A DNA stretch of 64,000 nt from Fen-1298 sp050015675 (GTDB taxonomy: Bacteria; Bacteroidota; Ignavibacteria; UBA10030). Each line of letters starts with the position of its first letter. The first letter of the stretch is position 1. The position numbers were made by a program, and so were the translations under genes. The stretch covers positions 1 to 64,000 of the forward strand of contig JBEKAY010000004.1 in the NCBI GenBank assembly GCA_050015675.1. Direction: 5' to 3'. Under the pieces are notes generated by a model. The model saw only the letters and a program-made list of their open reading frames with translations, was not told the origin of the DNA and searched no databases. Below are positions 1-8,685 of the stretch, piece after piece.

Positions 1-53
1 TGTCTTGTCCTGAAAAGAGTTGACCAAAAATCAATTTGATCAAGGAGAAGAAG

Positions 54-431
54 ATGAAACTAACCCTGCGCATCCCGAAGAGTGAACGCTATAGTAAGGC
101 ATTTAGACGTCAAGTAGTTCGGGAATTTGAATTGGGAGGAATAACCAAGCAGGGATTAAAGAGGAAGTATCAAATCGGAGGCAAGAGCACCGTCTTGCAG
201 TGGTGCCGAAAGTATGGTAGATTAACCTATACAAGCACACGAGGTCGACCATTGCAAGATCCCCAACAACGCCGCATCAAAGAATTAGAACGTAAGTTGA
301 AAGATTCCCAAGAGAAGATTCTGGTGTATGAGAAGTTACTCGAAATTACGAATCGGGAACTTGGAGAAGATGTACGAAAAAAAATCGCCACCAAGTTGTC
401 CGAGCAATGGCAACCGAAAGGAAAAGAATAA
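54..431 (+). CDS. IS3-family transposase OrfA (HTH protein)
   Basis: This is the small upstream frame of the IS. It is rich in Lys and Arg, with a helix-turn-helix region (about residues 15-55, containing YSKAFRRQVVREFE and GGKSTVLQWCRKYG) and a C-terminal leucine-zipper-like helix (RRIKELERKLKDSQ) typical of OrfA multimerisation. I start it at the ATG at 54, which has AAGGAG at 42-47 at good spacing; an in-frame TTG at 36 lacks a site. The family role is binding the terminal repeats. By a -1 frameshift it also forms the N-terminal part of the OrfAB transposase. Confidence 0.9.
   Translation: MKLTLRIPKSERYSKAFRRQVVREFELGGITKQGLKRKYQIGGKSTVLQWCRKYGRLTYTSTRGRPLQDPQQRRIKELERKLKDSQEKILVYEKLLEITNRELGEDVRKKIATKLSEQWQPKGKE
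377..384 (+). promoter_or_regulatory. probable -1 ribosomal frameshift site (A8 run)
   Basis: In the OrfA frame the sequence reads cgA AAA AAA Atc, so a seven-base A_AAA_AAA slippery site is contained in the A8 run at 377-384. Slipping back one base moves ribosomes into the OrfB frame, which is open from here through the OrfB ATG at 407. This is the standard way IS3 elements make OrfAB. The site is seen in the sequence; its use is inferred from the family. Confidence 0.7.
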
Positions 432-1306
432 GCATCCGTTCGTGTTGTCGACACCTTGGTTTTAGTAAACAAGCTTATTATCAATTTCGGCATCATCGTG
501 AAGATCAAGCAGAGCGAGACAGACAGATCATCGGCAAAGTGCTTACAGTACGTCGCCACCTTCCACGACTCGGAACACGCAAACTGTATTATCTGCTGAA
601 GGATGAATTAGTAGAAGCTCATATTTCAGTAGGGCGAGACAAGCTTTTTGATGTATTGCGGGCACAAAAGATGTTAATTACCAAACGCCGAAAATATATA
701 CAGACGACAGATTCCAAGCATTGGATGCGGACGTATCCGAATCGAGTGCAGCAGATGCCATTGACACAACCGGAACAACTCTGGGTAGCTGATATCACCT
801 ATATCCTCACACGGCAGGAGACGCTCTATTTACATTTGGTGACCGATGCGTATTCAAAGCAAATTATGGGATACATGCTAAGCCGAGATTTGAAATCAGA
901 ATCCACACTCAAAGCCCTACAGATGGCACTCGGCAAGAGAATGTATCCGCAGCACCAGATCATTCATCACTCTGACCGTGGATTGCAGTTCTGTAGCAAA
1001 CTCTATATCAATGAACTTCGCAAACACAACTGTCAAATCAGCATGACTCAGGATGGCAACCCGTATGATAATGCTGTTGCGGAGCGCGTCAACGGAATCC
1101 TAAAAGATGAATTTTATTGTGATGAACCGTTTGAGAATTATGAGACAGCTCTTGCATCTGTCGCTCAATCGATTATACTGTACAACACTCGAAGACCACA
1201 TATGAGTTGTTCGATGCTGACACCTGTGCAAATGCACCAACAGCAAGAACTTCTGGTGAAGCAATGGCATAAAAAACCTCTCTGCAACTGCAGAGAGGTG
1301 CTCTAA
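407..1306 (+). CDS. IS3-family transposase OrfB (rve integrase core)
   Basis: This is the catalytic frame, 299 residues from the ATG. An N-terminal HTH_21-like region (QIIGKVLTVRRHLPRLGTRK) precedes the rve RNase H-like core. The DDE residues are recognisable: D in WVADITYI, D in IIHHSDRGLQF, and E in NAVAERVNGILKDEF, followed by the YNTRRPH motif. It overlaps OrfA by 25 bases in the -1 frame, so the active enzyme is probably the OrfAB fusion made at the A-run at 377-384. No internal stop or frameshift is visible. The last codons overlap a hairpin (1277-1298) that looks like a terminator for leftward transcription. Confidence 0.95.
   Translation: MATERKRISIRSCCRHLGFSKQAYYQFRHHREDQAERDRQIIGKVLTVRRHLPRLGTRKLYYLLKDELVEAHISVGRDKLFDVLRAQKMLITKRRKYIQTTDSKHWMRTYPNRVQQMPLTQPEQLWVADITYILTRQETLYLHLVTDAYSKQIMGYMLSRDLKSESTLKALQMALGKRMYPQHQIIHHSDRGLQFCSKLYINELRKHNCQISMTQDGNPYDNAVAERVNGILKDEFYCDEPFENYETALASVAQSIILYNTRRPHMSCSMLTPVQMHQQQELLVKQWHKKPLCNCREVL
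1271..1298 (-). terminator. leftward intrinsic terminator inside the transposase 3' end
   Basis: A perfect 10-bp inverted repeat (CCTCTCTGCA at 1277-1286, TGCAGAGAGG at 1289-1298) is followed, read on the minus strand, by six T residues (1276-1271). It lies downstream of the minus-strand rluE-like gene and inside the last codons of the plus-strand transposase. It could end rluE transcripts and also shield the transposase gene from antisense read-through. On the plus strand there is no T tract. Confidence 0.6.
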
Positions 1307-1350
1307 AAAACGGTCAACCTCGATGTGTTAGGCAATGTGCGAAAACGCAT

Positions 1351-1947
1351 TTAGGAAATATTAAGCATACTGCACAAATTATTAATTTCCTGAAGGGTCA
1401 ATTCTCGATACATCCCTGGTTTCAATCCGTGGATACTGAGGAAAGTGATTGATGTGCGTATAAGTCGTAATGTAGGATGACCGACTGCGGCAGTCATTTT
1501 CCTTACTTGTCGATTGCGTCCTTCGCGCAGTACAATTTCTATCCATGACGTTGGAATGTTTTTCCTGAAACGGATTGACACACTTCGCGGCGGCAAACTT
1601 GGCTCGCGAGTCAACACTTTTACCTTAGCAGGCTTGGTGCGTTTTCCTTCGATCACGACTCCATTCTGTAACTGTTCTATATCGCTTTCATCAGGGATTC
1701 CTTCCACCTGAACAAGATATGTTCGCTCGTGATCGAATTTTGGATCGGTGATGCGATGTTTAATAATGTTATTGTTTGTTAGGAGGAGAAGACCCTCGCT
1801 ATCGGCATCTAATCTACCAGCGGCATAAGTATTCTTTGGAAATGGACCAAAGTCAGCCAAAGATAAATATCCAGCCTCACGTGTGAATTGTGACAGAACA
1901 CCGTAGGGTTTATAAAATAAGATGTACGATTTCCCTTTTGATTTCAC
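1351..1947 (-). CDS. rluE: 23S rRNA pseudouridine synthase, RluE/RsuA family
   Basis: The family isomerises uridine to pseudouridine in 23S rRNA. The RluE-like core is clear: ILFYKPYGVLSQFT at the N terminus, the catalytic-Asp motif AAGRLDADSEGLLLLTNN, TYLVQVEGIP, and the C-terminal PTSWIEIVLREGRNRQVRKM. As in RluE there is no S4 RNA-binding domain. An upstream in-frame TTG at 2022 would give 223 residues, but it lies inside a terminator-like hairpin after clpC. I therefore prefer the GTG at 1947 (about 198 residues), although its ribosome site is weak. It is transcribed in the same direction as clpC, 112 bases downstream of it. Confidence 0.85.
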   Translation of the reverse strand: MKSKGKSYILFYKPYGVLSQFTREAGYLSLADFGPFPKNTYAAGRLDADSEGLLLLTNNNIIKHRITDPKFDHERTYLVQVEGIPDESDIEQLQNGVVIEGKRTKPAKVKVLTREPSLPPRSVSIRFRKNIPTSWIEIVLREGRNRQVRKMTAAVGHPTLRLIRTSITFLSIHGLKPGMYRELTLQEINNLCSMLNIS

Positions 1948-2007
1948 AGTTGTCTCAGAGCAAACATCATAGGAGATTATAAATAATTCATCTTCTTGAT
2001 CAAAATG

Positions 2008-2037
2008 AAAATCCCCCAGCAATTGCCGAGGGATTTT
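2008..2037 (-). terminator. probable terminator downstream of clpC
   Basis: AAAATCCC (2008-2015) pairs with GGGATTTT (2030-2037) around an imperfect inner stem with GC/GC closing AATT. On the minus strand, just after the clpC stop, the stem is followed by CATTTTGATC, a modest T-rich tail. On the plus strand it is followed by AGTTTTTT. It could act in both directions, but no plus-strand gene ends here, so its likely job is partial termination after clpC. Confidence 0.5.
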
Positions 2038-2059
2038 AGTTTTTTAAACCTGATGTCGA

Positions 2060-4567
2060 TTACTTAGTACCGATTATTTCTTCATCGTGTTTTTCTAGTT
2101 GATCGCCTTCAATTTCTTTAGGGGCATAGACAAACACAAGTTCTTCTTTTTCCTTGTCAAAATTTGCGCGAATTATACTTCCCTGTGGATAAGTGCCTTT
2201 CAGAATTTCTTCAGCGAACGGATCTTCGATGAATTTCATAATTGCTCTACGAAGTGGACGCGCACCAAACGCAGGATCGTATCCTTTCTCCACGAGGAAA
2301 TCTTTTGCTTCTTGACTTAGCTCGATTGTAATTCCCAACGAAGTCATGCGGCTAAAGAGCTCCTTAGTTGCAATATCGATGATCTTATAGATATGCGAAC
2401 GCTCGAGCTGATGAAAAATAATCGTATCGTCAACGCGATTGAGAAACTCCGGATTGAAGACCCGTTTGAGAGCATCTTCAATACTAGATTTCATTGTCTT
2501 GTATTTATCCTGATGCGTATTTGTCCCGAATCCTAATCCGCCTGTAACTTTGATATCACGTGAACCAAGATTTGAAGTCATAATCAAAATCGTATTTTTA
2601 AAATCGACACGGCGACCAAGACTGTCGGTGAGCACACCATCATCTAGTACCTGCAATAAAATGTTGAAGACGTCCGGATGCGCTTTTTCAATTTCATCTA
2701 ACAAAACCACTGAATATGGTTTCCGGCGAACTTTTTCAGTTAACTGTCCGCCTTCTTCATATCCAACGTAGCCCGGAGGTGCGCCTACAAGACGTGAGAC
2801 TGCAAATTTTTCCATATATTCGCTCATATCGATGCGAATAAGCGCTTCATCAGAGTCGAATAAGTAACGGGCAAGTGCTTTTGCCATTTCGGTCTTTCCA
2901 ACACCTGTAGGGCCGAGGAAAATGAAGGAACCAATGGGGCGTTTCGGATCTTTCAAGCCGGCACGAGTACGCCGAATTGCTTTTGTTAATTTGGAGATAG
3001 CTTCGTCTTGTCCAACTACCATCTCGGCAAGTGCTGATTCCATCTTGAGTAATTTCTCGGATTCGCTCTGTGCAACTTTTTGCACTGGAATGTTTGTCAT
3101 CATCGAGACAACGGAAGCGCAGTCTTCATCATCGACATCGTAAATGGTATCCCGCGCCTTCAAATCCCATTCGCGTTTTGCAATTTCCAAATCGCTAAGA
3201 AATTTCTTCTCCAAGTCGCGTAAACGTGCCGCTTCCTCAAAATTTTGGTTCTTTACAACTTGGTTTTTTGATTGCCGAATTTTTTCAATTTCTTCTTCAA
3301 GCTGGAGAATTTCTTTCGGCACTTTTATATTAGCAAGATGCACGCGGGCACCTGCTTCATCCATCACATCGATGGCTTTATCCGGCAGGTACCGGTCGGT
3401 GATGTACCGATCACTAAGACGTACCGCCGCTTGTATAGCCGGTTCAGAATAAAGAACTCCGTGGTGCTCTTCGTACTTATGTTTTATGTTCTGGAGAATT
3501 TGTATGGTTTCATCAACTGTGGTTGGATTCACCATAATTTTTTGAAATCGACGATCAAGCGCTCCATCTTTTTCAATGTACTGTCGGTATTCATCAAGTG
3601 TGGTGGCGCCAATGCACTGGAGATCGCCGCGAGCCAATGCCGGCTTGAACATATTTGATGCATCTAACGAACCGCTTGCACCGCCCGCACCGACGATAGT
3701 ATGCAATTCATCAATGAAAAGGATGACATCTTTCGATTTCTCCAGTTCGTTCATGACTGCTTTCATTCGTTCTTCAAACTGACCACGATATTTCGTGCCA
3801 GCTACTAATGCGGCAAGGTCAAGTGTTACAACGCGTTTATCATGGAGAACACGAGAGACTTTCTTTTGAACGATACGGAGGGCTAAACCTTCTGCGATAG
3901 CGGACTTTCCAACGCCCGGCTCGCCGATGAGTACAGGGTTATTCTTCTTCCGGCGGCTCAAAACTTGAGCGACGCGCTCGATTTCCTTTTCGCGCCCGAC
4001 AATGGGGTCAAGCTTATCTTCAATTGCTAATTTTGTGAGATCACGGCCGAAGTTATCCAACACAGGTGTTTTCGAGCGGTCTTGTTTTTTTTCCGTTGAA
4101 ACATGCTGCTGACCGGGAGGCGTGGATGGTTTGCCGGAAATAATATTATCCAATTCATTTCGAACTACATCATAATGCACATTAAATTGATGCATAATCT
4201 GTGCGGCTATATTGTCATCATCGCGGAGAAGCGACAGCAATAAATGTTCGGTGCCGATCACATCAGATTTGTAGAGTTTCGCTTCCAAATATGTAATTTT
4301 AAGGACTTTTTCTGCTTGCTTTGTTAACGGTATATTGCCAATTGTGAGCGTTCCACCTGCGGCACGAACGGTATCTTCAATTGTCTTCTTCAACTTATAT
4401 AAATCTACACCGAGATTGCGAAGAATCTTCACCGCTATGCCTTCACCCTCACGAATGACGCCTAAGAGCAAATGCTCTGTTCCGATATAATCATGTCCAA
4501 GCCGAAGTGCTTCATCACGACTTAGGCGTATCACATCTTGTACTCTATTTGAAAAATTTCCTTCCAT
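2060..4567 (-). CDS. clpC: ATP-dependent Clp protease ATP-binding subunit ClpC
   Basis: This is an AAA+ unfoldase that feeds proteins to ClpP. Two Clp-N repeats (GHDYIGTEHLLLGVIREGEG, then IGTEHLLLSLLRDDDN) are followed by a first AAA+ module with Walker A GEPGVGKSA. A UVR-type middle region (NFEEAARLRDLEKKFL) marks ClpC rather than ClpB or ClpA. The second AAA+ module has Walker A GPTGVGKTEMAK, and a ClpB-type D2 domain closes the protein. The start is set at the ATG at 4567 (MEGNFSNRVQDVI), behind a good AAGGGA site and matching where family members begin; an upstream in-frame start at 4597 adds 10 unlikely residues. It is divergent from uppS. ClpP is not in the window. Confidence 0.96.
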   Translation of the reverse strand: MEGNFSNRVQDVIRLSRDEALRLGHDYIGTEHLLLGVIREGEGIAVKILRNLGVDLYKLKKTIEDTVRAAGGTLTIGNIPLTKQAEKVLKITYLEAKLYKSDVIGTEHLLLSLLRDDDNIAAQIMHQFNVHYDVVRNELDNIISGKPSTPPGQQHVSTEKKQDRSKTPVLDNFGRDLTKLAIEDKLDPIVGREKEIERVAQVLSRRKKNNPVLIGEPGVGKSAIAEGLALRIVQKKVSRVLHDKRVVTLDLAALVAGTKYRGQFEERMKAVMNELEKSKDVILFIDELHTIVGAGGASGSLDASNMFKPALARGDLQCIGATTLDEYRQYIEKDGALDRRFQKIMVNPTTVDETIQILQNIKHKYEEHHGVLYSEPAIQAAVRLSDRYITDRYLPDKAIDVMDEAGARVHLANIKVPKEILQLEEEIEKIRQSKNQVVKNQNFEEAARLRDLEKKFLSDLEIAKREWDLKARDTIYDVDDEDCASVVSMMTNIPVQKVAQSESEKLLKMESALAEMVVGQDEAISKLTKAIRRTRAGLKDPKRPIGSFIFLGPTGVGKTEMAKALARYLFDSDEALIRIDMSEYMEKFAVSRLVGAPPGYVGYEEGGQLTEKVRRKPYSVVLLDEIEKAHPDVFNILLQVLDDGVLTDSLGRRVDFKNTILIMTSNLGSRDIKVTGGLGFGTNTHQDKYKTMKSSIEDALKRVFNPEFLNRVDDTIIFHQLERSHIYKIIDIATKELFSRMTSLGITIELSQEAKDFLVEKGYDPAFGARPLRRAIMKFIEDPFAEEILKGTYPQGSIIRANFDKEKEELVFVYAPKEIEGDQLEKHDEEIIGTK

Positions 4568-4815
4568 ATATTTTCCCTTACCAACGGAACCAACCATCTT
4601 CTTAAAACGTCTGAAATCCTATATCATGAACCACTCTAAAAGATATAAAGTTTCCTTATCAATATAACTATTTTTGCAGGGTCAGTCAAGAAAACGAAAA
4701 TCAACTCCTCCACCTGTAGCCAATCACTCTTTTAGATGCTTTTTTTTGACTATCGTTCCAAAAAAGGTTAAATTTACAAACACATACAAGTAATGATTAG
4801 AAATTTGGAGAAATT
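4568..4815. promoter_or_regulatory. divergent clpC / uppS promoter region
   Basis: This AT-rich gap of about 250 bases separates divergently transcribed clpC and uppS and should hold both promoters. On the plus strand TTGACT (4746-4751) and TAAATT (4769-4774) are 17 bases apart, a plausible sigma-70-like pair for the envelope operon. FCB bacteria often use other promoter consensus sequences, so this is tentative. I see no CtsR- or HrcA-like operator. Confidence 0.3.
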
Positions 4816-5652
4816 GTGCCATTAGTAAAGGCAACGGGAATCGATAAGAAGCATCAAGAACAGCTTGTCGCAAGTGGTCCGTTGCCAAAGCACATCGCCA
4901 TCATTATGGATGGGAATGGGCGATGGGCAAAACGCCGAGGATTACCACGAATTGCAGGTCACAACGAAGGCGTTAATTCTGTTCGAGATATTATTGAAGC
5001 GTGTGCACAGCTTGGAGTAAAATATCTTACGCTTTATACATTCTCTACTGAGAACTGGAAACGGCCTCAAGATGAAGTGTCCATGCTGATGCGCTTATTA
5101 GTGAGAGCATTGCGAGATGAACGAGATCGGCTTCATCAGAATGAAGTACGCCTGAAAGTTATAGGGGAATTCCATACGCTTCCTACCGATGTCGCTCATG
5201 AATTGCGCGATGCGATGGAGATGATGAAGGAAAATTCAGGCTTGACATTGGTGCTTGCGCTCAGTTACAGCGGTAGGTGGGATATTACGAATGCCATCAA
5301 GAAAATGTATACCGATATTCATGCTGGAGTATTAAAGGAAGAAAATATTACCGAGGAAATGATCGGGGAATATCTTTCAACAAAAAATATTCCAGATCCT
5401 GATTTGCTCATCCGGACGAGCGGCGAGCTGCGGCTCAGTAATTTTCTCCTTTGGCAATCAGCATATTCCGAGATCGTTATTGCAAATGAATTTTGGCCTG
5501 CCTTTCGGCGGAAGAATCTGTATGAAGCAATAGCAGACTTCCAAACACGCGAGCGGCGGTTTGGCATGATAAGTGAACAAATACGGCAATCTGAAATAAT
5601 TCATTCTGCCCGGATTATAGAAAGGTTCAAAAAAAGTGTTACGAACTCATAG
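4816..5652 (+). CDS. uppS: undecaprenyl diphosphate synthase
   Basis: This cis-prenyltransferase extends farnesyl diphosphate to the C55 lipid carrier used for peptidoglycan and LPS. The signature is strong: HIAIIMDGNGRWAKRRG with the catalytic Asp, HNEGVNSVRDI, YTFSTENWKRP, and the C-terminal PDPDLLIRTSGELRLSNFLL. The start is GTG at 4816 with TTGGAG just upstream. The 278 residues include a roughly 20-residue N-terminal extension. It overlaps bamA by 17 bases and opens the envelope operon. Confidence 0.96.
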   Translation: MPLVKATGIDKKHQEQLVASGPLPKHIAIIMDGNGRWAKRRGLPRIAGHNEGVNSVRDIIEACAQLGVKYLTLYTFSTENWKRPQDEVSMLMRLLVRALRDERDRLHQNEVRLKVIGEFHTLPTDVAHELRDAMEMMKENSGLTLVLALSYSGRWDITNAIKKMYTDIHAGVLKEENITEEMIGEYLSTKNIPDPDLLIRTSGELRLSNFLLWQSAYSEIVIANEFWPAFRRKNLYEAIADFQTRERRFGMISEQIRQSEIIHSARIIERFKKSVTNS

Positions 5653-8029
5653 ACTCTTTTTCCTCTTCCTTCTCGTAGCGTTCCCGGCAGGCGTTTTGTT
5701 CGGACAGAAGCAGCAGCCTCAACCGGAAGTTTTGAAAATTCTTGGCATCAGTGTAGAAGGACAAAGATCGGGAGAACCCTCTGCCATTATCGCCAATACG
5801 GGATTAAAAGTCGGCGACGAAATAACGATTCCAAGTGAGCAGACAAAATTGGCTATTCAAAGATTGCACAACCTCCGTATATTTGATGATGTCCAGATCT
5901 TTATTGAGAATCGAGTGCAGGATGGAGTCTATCTCTTAATCAGGGTGAAAGAAAATCCGAGGATGGAACGCATTGAAGTGTCCGGTAATGACGAATTGGA
6001 TCAGGATGACATTCTTAAAAAAATCAATCTTGTAAAAGGTCAAATTATCACACAGCAAGATCTTTCTATGGTCATTCGCACGCTGAAGAATCAGTATAAT
6101 TCAGATGGGTATCTTAACGCGCGTATCTCTCCGACACTCGTTACAGTGAACGACACAACAGGGCGAGTTGCATTGAAGATCGTTATTGATGAGGGGCCGA
6201 AAGTGAAAGTGGACTACATCCACTTTCATGGCAATAAACAGTATGATGATGGCGACCTTAAAAGTGAGATGAAGGAAACAAGTGAAAGAACGTGGTGGAA
6301 GTTTTGGACGACAAATAAATTCGATAAGAAAAAATATCAAGAAGATAAAGACCTTGTCCTGGCATTTTACCGGAAGAATGGGTTCCGCGATGCCGAAATT
6401 CTTTCTGACTCGCTGACGTATGATCATGAAAAAAAATACTTGACAATTAACATCTACATCTCAGAAGGACAACAATTCTTTATAAGAAATATCTCTTGGG
6501 AAGGCAATACTGTATATCCTTCCGATGTGTTGAGTGTCCGGTTGGGGCTCAAGCAAGGCGATATATTTAATCAAGAAAAGTTCGATCAGAATCTACATCG
6601 CAACGAAGAGGAATCGGATGTGACATCGCTCTACGCCGACAACGGTTATCTCTATTTTCAAGTGGAACCTGAAATAACTGTAGTTGGTACTGATAGTCTT
6701 GATGTAACGCTACAAGTTCATGAGCGGAATCAATTCCGTGTTGGCCGTGTCTTTATCTCTGGCAACACAAAGACATACGAGAAGGTGATTCGTCGTGAAT
6801 TATTGACGAAGCCGGGTGATTTCTTTAGCCGGCAGTTGATTATTCGAAGCCTGCGCCAGTTGCAACAATTAAATTATTTCAATCCTGAAAAATTAAAGCC
6901 GGATGTCCGTCCAGTCGATGACAAAACAGTTGAGTTGGAATATTCTGTTGAAGAAAAATCCAGTGATACCTTCAATATGTCGATTGGATACAGCGGCTCG
7001 TTTGGTTTCAGCGGCGGCCTGGGAGTTTCATTTAATAATTTTTCTTTAAGTGAACCATTGCGCGGCGGCGCCGGTCAAGCAATGACGTTCGATTATCAAT
7101 TTGGCGTAAGCAATTATTATCGAACATTCTCGGTTGGCTTTACAGAACCATGGATGTTTAATACGCCAACATTGTTTGGATTCAATATTTTCGATACATA
7201 TCAATCTTATTATGCAGATTTGCATTATGGCGGTGCGTCAATCCGCGTCGGACGACGTTTCAAGTGGCCCGATATGTATTTTCGCGGCGATTGGACATTT
7301 CGCGTTCAGGAAAATACGTATCATCCTCTTAGCAGCACACCAACTACATATAGTGATTATTATCTTGAAGGGACGACGACACAGATTGGCATCTCTCAAG
7401 TTCTTTCCCGCAATAGTACTGATAGTCCGATTTTCCCTTCCCGCGGTTCCAACTTTTCATTATTGGTGGATATAAACGGAGGTCCAAAATTTGGTGGTGG
7501 AACTCAAGCAGCGCGTTATCACAAGTATGTTTTTGATGCCGATTGGTATGTTCCTCTATCCAATTCTGGACGAGTGACGTTAATGAGTTCTAATATGGTT
7601 GGATTTATTTTTGGCTTTGATAAAAATCCCTACATTCCCTATCAAGACATGTTTTATATGGGTGGAACGGGCCTTGGACAAATAGCTGTGACCCCGCTTC
7701 GTGGATATGACGATCGTAGTATCGGTCCCGATGCCGGCAATGTCGGTGGTAGAGCAATGGCAAAGTATACAACAGAATTACGTTTTGCAGTAGCCTTAAA
7801 CCCAATTCCGATCTACACTCTCTTCTTCGCCGAAGCAGGAAATGTTTGGCTCGATCCTTCTGTTATGGACATGCATGATCTTCGCCGTTCAGCGGGATTC
7901 GGTGTTCGCTTATTGGTAAATCCTATCGGTATGATTGGATTCGATTACGGCTATGGTTATGACGGAGCAACACCGAACGCTCCGGCTCCTGGATGGAAAT
8001 TCCATTTCCAATTTGGAAAAACTTTGTAA
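5636..8029 (+). CDS. bamA: outer membrane protein assembly factor BamA
   Basis: This is the Omp85-family core of the BAM complex, which inserts beta-barrel proteins into the outer membrane. Residues 1-23 form a signal peptide (LFFLFLLVAFPAGVLFGQ). About residues 30-430 read as five POTRA repeats, each ending in a hydrophobic GN/GD turn such as VSGNDELDQDDILKKI or ISGNTKTYEKVIRRELL. The rest is a beta-barrel rich in aromatic and Gly residues, with the lid-type motif PLRGYDDRSIGP and a C-terminal strand ending in Phe-containing GWKFHFQFGKTL. GTG at 5636 starts inside uppS, so translation is probably coupled. Size (797 residues) is normal. Confidence 0.95.
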   Translation: MLRTHRLFFLFLLVAFPAGVLFGQKQQPQPEVLKILGISVEGQRSGEPSAIIANTGLKVGDEITIPSEQTKLAIQRLHNLRIFDDVQIFIENRVQDGVYLLIRVKENPRMERIEVSGNDELDQDDILKKINLVKGQIITQQDLSMVIRTLKNQYNSDGYLNARISPTLVTVNDTTGRVALKIVIDEGPKVKVDYIHFHGNKQYDDGDLKSEMKETSERTWWKFWTTNKFDKKKYQEDKDLVLAFYRKNGFRDAEILSDSLTYDHEKKYLTINIYISEGQQFFIRNISWEGNTVYPSDVLSVRLGLKQGDIFNQEKFDQNLHRNEEESDVTSLYADNGYLYFQVEPEITVVGTDSLDVTLQVHERNQFRVGRVFISGNTKTYEKVIRRELLTKPGDFFSRQLIIRSLRQLQQLNYFNPEKLKPDVRPVDDKTVELEYSVEEKSSDTFNMSIGYSGSFGFSGGLGVSFNNFSLSEPLRGGAGQAMTFDYQFGVSNYYRTFSVGFTEPWMFNTPTLFGFNIFDTYQSYYADLHYGGASIRVGRRFKWPDMYFRGDWTFRVQENTYHPLSSTPTTYSDYYLEGTTTQIGISQVLSRNSTDSPIFPSRGSNFSLLVDINGGPKFGGGTQAARYHKYVFDADWYVPLSNSGRVTLMSSNMVGFIFGFDKNPYIPYQDMFYMGGTGLGQIAVTPLRGYDDRSIGPDAGNVGGRAMAKYTTELRFAVALNPIPIYTLFFAEAGNVWLDPSVMDMHDLRRSAGFGVRLLVNPIGMIGFDYGYGYDGATPNAPAPGWKFHFQFGKTL

Positions 8030-8079
8030 AATTATAAAAATAGTTGAACATTCATTCACATAATTAAACGAGGGCACCC

Positions 8080-8643
8080 TTGAAAAAAATCATTTTTATT
8101 GCCGCTATGGTTGTCTTGGTTGCAACTATCAGCACAGCACAGACAGCCAAGATTGCATATGTCAATTCCGAAACTATTCTTCGTGAACTTCCTGAAGCCC
8201 AGCAAGTGAAGAAAGAGCTTGAAGCCACAATCAAAGGATGGCAGGACGAACTTGAACGTATGAGCAAAGAGCTTCAAGATGGTTTAGAAGATTACCAGAA
8301 AAAACAAGCGTTGCTCGATCCGAAAGTAAAAGCTGAAAAAGAAAAGAACTTACAGGACCTTCAACAGAAAGCACGTGAATTTCAGTACAAGATGTTCGAT
8401 CAGCGTGAAGGTGAAGCGGTAAAGTTGCGCGAAAAAAAGTTTGCGCCTATTCAGGAACGGGTTATGAAAGTCATCGAAAAAGTAGCAAAGGAAGATGGGT
8501 TTAATTATGTATTTGACAAGCTGGAAGCAGCAACTAATCTGCTTTATGCAGATTCAAAGTTCGACCTTACATATAAAGTGATCGATCAATTAAAGAGAGG
8601 TTCAGCAGCTCCGGTATCGACAAAGTCAAAAGAAGACAAATAA
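8080..8643 (+). CDS. periplasmic chaperone Skp/OmpH, copy 1
   Basis: This is an OmpH/Skp-family protein that holds unfolded outer-membrane proteins in the periplasm. It has a signal peptide of about 20 residues ending ATISTAQ, then the family opening KIAYVNSETIL, and a long charged coiled coil (about residues 45-110, with KKELEATIKGWQDELERM) forming the tentacle helices. The C-terminal strand region is IEKVAKEDGFNYVFDK. The start is TTG at 8080 with ACGAGGG upstream. It lies directly after bamA, the normal context. Confidence 0.92.
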   Translation: MKKIIFIAAMVVLVATISTAQTAKIAYVNSETILRELPEAQQVKKELEATIKGWQDELERMSKELQDGLEDYQKKQALLDPKVKAEKEKNLQDLQQKAREFQYKMFDQREGEAVKLREKKFAPIQERVMKVIEKVAKEDGFNYVFDKLEAATNLLYADSKFDLTYKVIDQLKRGSAAPVSTKSKEDK

Positions 8644-8685
8644 GTTGTTGTGTCTCCCAATGAATGATTGATGGAGAAAGATGAT

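Larger units (their letters stand above)
1..1334 (+). mobile_element. IS3-family insertion sequence (IS150-like organisation)
   Basis: Two overlapping frames encode an HTH protein and a DDE integrase-type transposase, the IS3 plan. The left end begins TGTCTTGTCC at base 1 of the window and carries an inner GTTGACC (20-26). The right side has the inverted partner GGTCAAC at 1312-1318, followed by sequence that could end in CA near 1334. Apart from the inner 7 bases and the terminal TG/CA the two ends match poorly, so the right boundary is uncertain. The left flank is outside the window, so no target duplication can be tested. The transposase frames look intact, so the element may be active or recently active. 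Confidence 0.72.

Noticed and set aside
3272..3658. Long plus-strand frames opposite clpC
   Set aside because: They are shadows of the clpC reading frame with no independent signal; the same applies to other antisense frames in the window.
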